From positions 1-64,000 of the forward strand of contig CAVYQS010000016.1 in the NCBI GenBank assembly GCA_963770765.1: DNA of 64,000 nucleotides, read 5' to 3'. The position numbers and the translations under genes are program-made. This DNA is from CAVPCY01 sp963770765. GTDB lineage: Bacteria; Actinomycetota; Coriobacteriia; Anaerosomatales; PHET01. Shown one piece after another: positions 61,923 through 64,000 of this stretch. Position 1 is the stretch's first letter. Every line of letters starts with the position of its first letter. The notes under the pieces are model-generated. The model had not been told where the DNA came from, did no database searches, and was given only the letters and a program-made list of their open reading frames with translations.

Positions 61923-62547
61923 ATGTTCGCTGACCGCGTCGACGCAGGCAGGCAGCTCGCCGCGAAGCTGGGAGCTTACAAGGGCAGTCCCGAGACGTAC
62001 GTCCTCGGCATCCCGACGGGGCGGCGTGATCGTGGCGGCCGAAGTCGCCACCGCGTTGGGACTCCCGCTCGATGTCGCGATCGCCGCGAAGGTGGGAGCG
62101 CCCGGCAACCCCGAGTACGCGATCGGTGCCGTCGCAGCCGACGGGGAAGTCACGGCCAGCCCGCTCGCGGGCTACTCGGAGGCGGAGGTCCGGTCACACG
62201 CCGGTGCCGCGTTCGAGAAGGTGCGCTCGCAGCTCGCGCAATGGCGCAGCGACCGCGAACCCTGAGCGTGGACGGGCCGCACGGTGTTGCTCGTGGACGA
62301 CGGGCTCGCAACCGGTCTGACCGCTCGCGCGGCAGCCGACTGGCTGCACCGCGCGGGCGCGAGCACGGTGGTGCTCGCGGTTCCGGTTGCGCCGCCGGAC
62401 ACCGTACGCGCGATGCGAGCACACGCCGATGAGGTCGTGGTCGTGGACACGCCATCGGGGTTCTCGGCGGTGGGGCAGTTCTACCGGCAGTTCGGCCAGA
62501 CCACGGATGCGGAAGTGCTCGCCGCGCTCGAGGCGCATCGCAGGTAG
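61923..62547 (+). pseudogene. Phosphoribosyltransferase-like gene with a frame break and an internal stop
   Basis: A PRTase-fold protein of the type often annotated as phosphoribosyltransferase near exonucleases. GGGAGGTGAGG precedes the ATG at 61923. The frame breaks near 62015-62030, where PTGRRDRG should read as a RGGVIVAAEV-type segment. The restored frame runs into a TGA at 62263, then continues with the diagnostic VLLVDDGLATG and ends at 62547. The TGA does not replace a Cys known to be catalytic, so I do not read it as selenocysteine. Two independent lesions suggest decay or sequence errors. Confidence 0.7.
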
Positions 62548-62613
62548 AATCGGCTCCAGGCGGGAGCCGATCGACGCCCCCGCCAAGCCGCCGCGACGGG
62601 AGCGAGCACAGCC

Positions 62614-63182
62614 GTGAGCCACGACCGCTGGGTCGCCATCGACTTCGAGACCGCCACGCGCGAGCCGACGAGCGCGTGTGCGCTGGGCGTTGCGGTCGTC
62701 GAGGGGCTCGAGGTCACGGAGTCGGCGTCGTGGCTGATCAGGCCTCCCTTCAACGAGTACGACTTCTGGAACACCAACGTCCACGGGATCAGCTCTGAGG
62801 ACACCGAGCTCGCGCCCGACTTCGACGAACTGTGGTGGGAGGTCGGTTCGCTGCTCGCGGGTGCGCGGCTGCTCGCCCACAACGCGAGCTTCGACATGCG
62901 CGTCTTGCGTGCGCTGATCGAGTCGCGCGAACTCGCCGCTCCGGCGTACGAGTACGCGTGCACCGTGACCGTCGCGCGCAGGGCATGGCCGCAGCTCGCC
63001 AACCACCGCCTCGACACCGTGTGCGACCACTGCGGGATCGGGCTGGTGCACCACGACGCGGCGAGCGACGCGCTCGGCTCGGCACGGATCGCGATCGAGT
63101 GCGCGCACGGCGCATCGGGGTCGACTCGATCGGCTCGGCGTTCGAGGAGCTGGGCGTGCCGCTCCGAAGGCTGACGACATGA
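62614..63182 (+). CDS. DnaQ-like 3'-5' exonuclease, frameshifted near the end
   Basis: A DEDD exonuclease of about 189 residues: Exo I IDFETATREP, Exo II HNASFDMRVL, and Exo III HHDAASDALGSA, all with their acidic residues. The frame breaks near 63100; the alternative frame gives the family-like end RIGVDSIGSAFEELGVP and a stop at 63182 that overlaps the next gene by four bases, which supports it as the true end. GTG start. It may be a proofreading or repair nuclease. Confidence 0.82.
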
Positions 63183-64000
63183 GCGAGCACCCCAGCGCGC
63201 ACGGCACACACCGCCTCTTCAGTGTCGATGCGCTCAAGGGCTTCGCCATCTCATGCGTGGTGCTCGGACACGTGCTCTTGCGCAACGTCGCCGAACCCAC
63301 CGACAACGCCATCTACCTGCTGCTCTCTGCGTTCGAGATGCCGCTGTTCATGTTCCTCAGCGGCTACATCCTGCCCGGACGGGTGCGCGGTTCTCGGCCG
63401 GTGTGGGTGTGGCGGCGAGCGGTGAGGCTGCTCGTCCCGTTCTTCGCGTGGCACGCGGTGTTCTTTCTGTCGCTGCGGGTCGCGACCCTGGGGCAGCAGC
63501 AGCCGCTCGCGCTCGTTCTGGGTCTCGCGCGCTACCTATCGCGTACCATCGCGTCGCCCACCGCGGGCCTGTGGTACCTGCCTGCGCTCCTGCTGTGCTC
63601 GGCCGCACTCGCGCTCTACTATCCGCTCGCCGAGCGTCCGTTGCTGTTGCTCGCCGCGGGCTGGGCGACGTTCGGCTTGCTCGCCTGGGGGCGCGAGGCG
63701 CTCGGAGTGGCCCCCGACTTCGGCCTGCTCAAGACAGTGACCTACTGGCCGTTCTTCGCTGCGGGCTTCGCGTGGGGTCAGTGGAAGCGGCCCCTGCAGC
63801 CGGGCAGACCGTTGGCGAGGTGGCTACCGGCACTCGCGTACCCTCTGGTCGCCGTGATCGCGATGCGGGCGATGCCTGCGATGGGCGCGTTCGCCAACGG
63901 CGCGGCGAAGATCGCGCTCGGGCTCGCGGGCACGGCCGCGTCGGCAGCGCTGATCGAGGTCGCGGAGCCGGTGGCCCGATGGATCCGACTCGACGCGTTG
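63179..64000 (+). CDS. Acyltransferase family 3 membrane protein (partial)
   Basis: An integral-membrane acyltransferase truncated by the window end (about 274 residues seen). The N-terminal FSVDALKGFAISCVVLGHVL is the family's first helix with its catalytic His. About eight hydrophobic helices follow. Family members O-acetylate surface glycans or peptidoglycan; the substrate is unknown. The ATG overlaps the exonuclease stop (ATGA). Confidence 0.85.
   Translation, partial: MSEHPSAHGTHRLFSVDALKGFAISCVVLGHVLLRNVAEPTDNAIYLLLSAFEMPLFMFLSGYILPGRVRGSRPVWVWRRAVRLLVPFFAWHAVFFLSLRVATLGQQQPLALVLGLARYLSRTIASPTAGLWYLPALLLCSAALALYYPLAERPLLLLAAGWATFGLLAWGREALGVAPDFGLLKTVTYWPFFAAGFAWGQWKRPLQPGRPLARWLPALAYPLVAVIAMRAMPAMGAFANGAAKIALGLAGTAASAALIEVAEPVARWIRLDAL

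Noticed and set aside
1..64000. CRISPR array, insertion sequence or prophage
   Set aside because: No regularly spaced repeats, transposase, integrase or phage structural genes were seen; the holin-like protein is of the host membrane type.

Overview
The window is GC-rich bacterial chromosome, almost fully coding, with short intergenic gaps, many GTG starts and a few TTG starts. Gene content suggests an actinobacterium, probably near the Coriobacteriia: a one-gene NdvB glucan synthase, UPF0182, PspC and toast-rack membrane proteins, an SLC11-like Mg2+ transporter, T-box and M-box leaders, and a probable selenoprotein. This placement is inference; no rRNA or marker gene is present.

Layout. 1-2.6 kb: a disrupted COG2907 FAD oxidoreductase, a disrupted short-chain dehydrogenase and YqeY. 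2.6-11.5 kb (-): a giant cyclic beta-1,2-glucan synthase. 11.57-12.4 kb (+): a membrane-anchored rhodanese-thioredoxin with an in-frame UGA at the first position of the CxxC motif, behind a CsoR/CstR-like operator. 12.7-15.5 kb (-): amtB with three PII genes. 15.7 kb: tRNA-Ala(UGC). 16-25.9 kb: membrane sensor-like protein, UbiB-like kinase, glutamine amidotransferase, ABC-2 exporter, DMT transporter, acylphosphatase, tautomerase and hemolysin III protein. 26-27.5 kb: a Mo-cofactor lipoprotein divergent from a flavin reductase. 28-34 kb: CNNM/CBS protein, envelope proteins, amidohydrolase, methyltransferase and Maf. 34.3-40.6 kb: HEAT protein, HD-GYP protein and UPF0182. 41-43 kb: RlpA-like protein behind a long leader, and small membrane proteins. 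42.9-45.5 kb: a T-box leader, an aminotransferase and Ddl. 45.6-49.9 kb: YtxH, PRC-barrel, GNAT, YbaK, polysaccharide deacetylase and 5-FTHF cyclo-ligase. 49.9-53.6 kb (-): an M-box Mg2+ riboswitch, its terminator and a PRC-MgtE-CBS-NRAMP-like fusion. 53.7-64 kb: HAD phosphatase, GNAT, NitT/TauT-type ABC transporter, SbcD-SbcC, a disrupted phosphoribosyltransferase, a DnaQ-like exonuclease and a truncated acyltransferase.

Best leads: (1) the selenocysteine rhodanese-thioredoxin (UPSC motif, SECIS-like hairpin, operator); (2) the M-box that ties a MgtE-NRAMP fusion to Mg2+; (3) a T-box with a fully drawable antiterminator/terminator switch ahead of an aminotransferase-ddl pair; (4) a shared N-terminal module in the adjacent HEAT and HD-GYP proteins.

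Caveat: eight genes carry frame breaks, several consistent with single-base indels. Consensus errors are the likelier cause, but gene decay cannot be excluded from this sequence.
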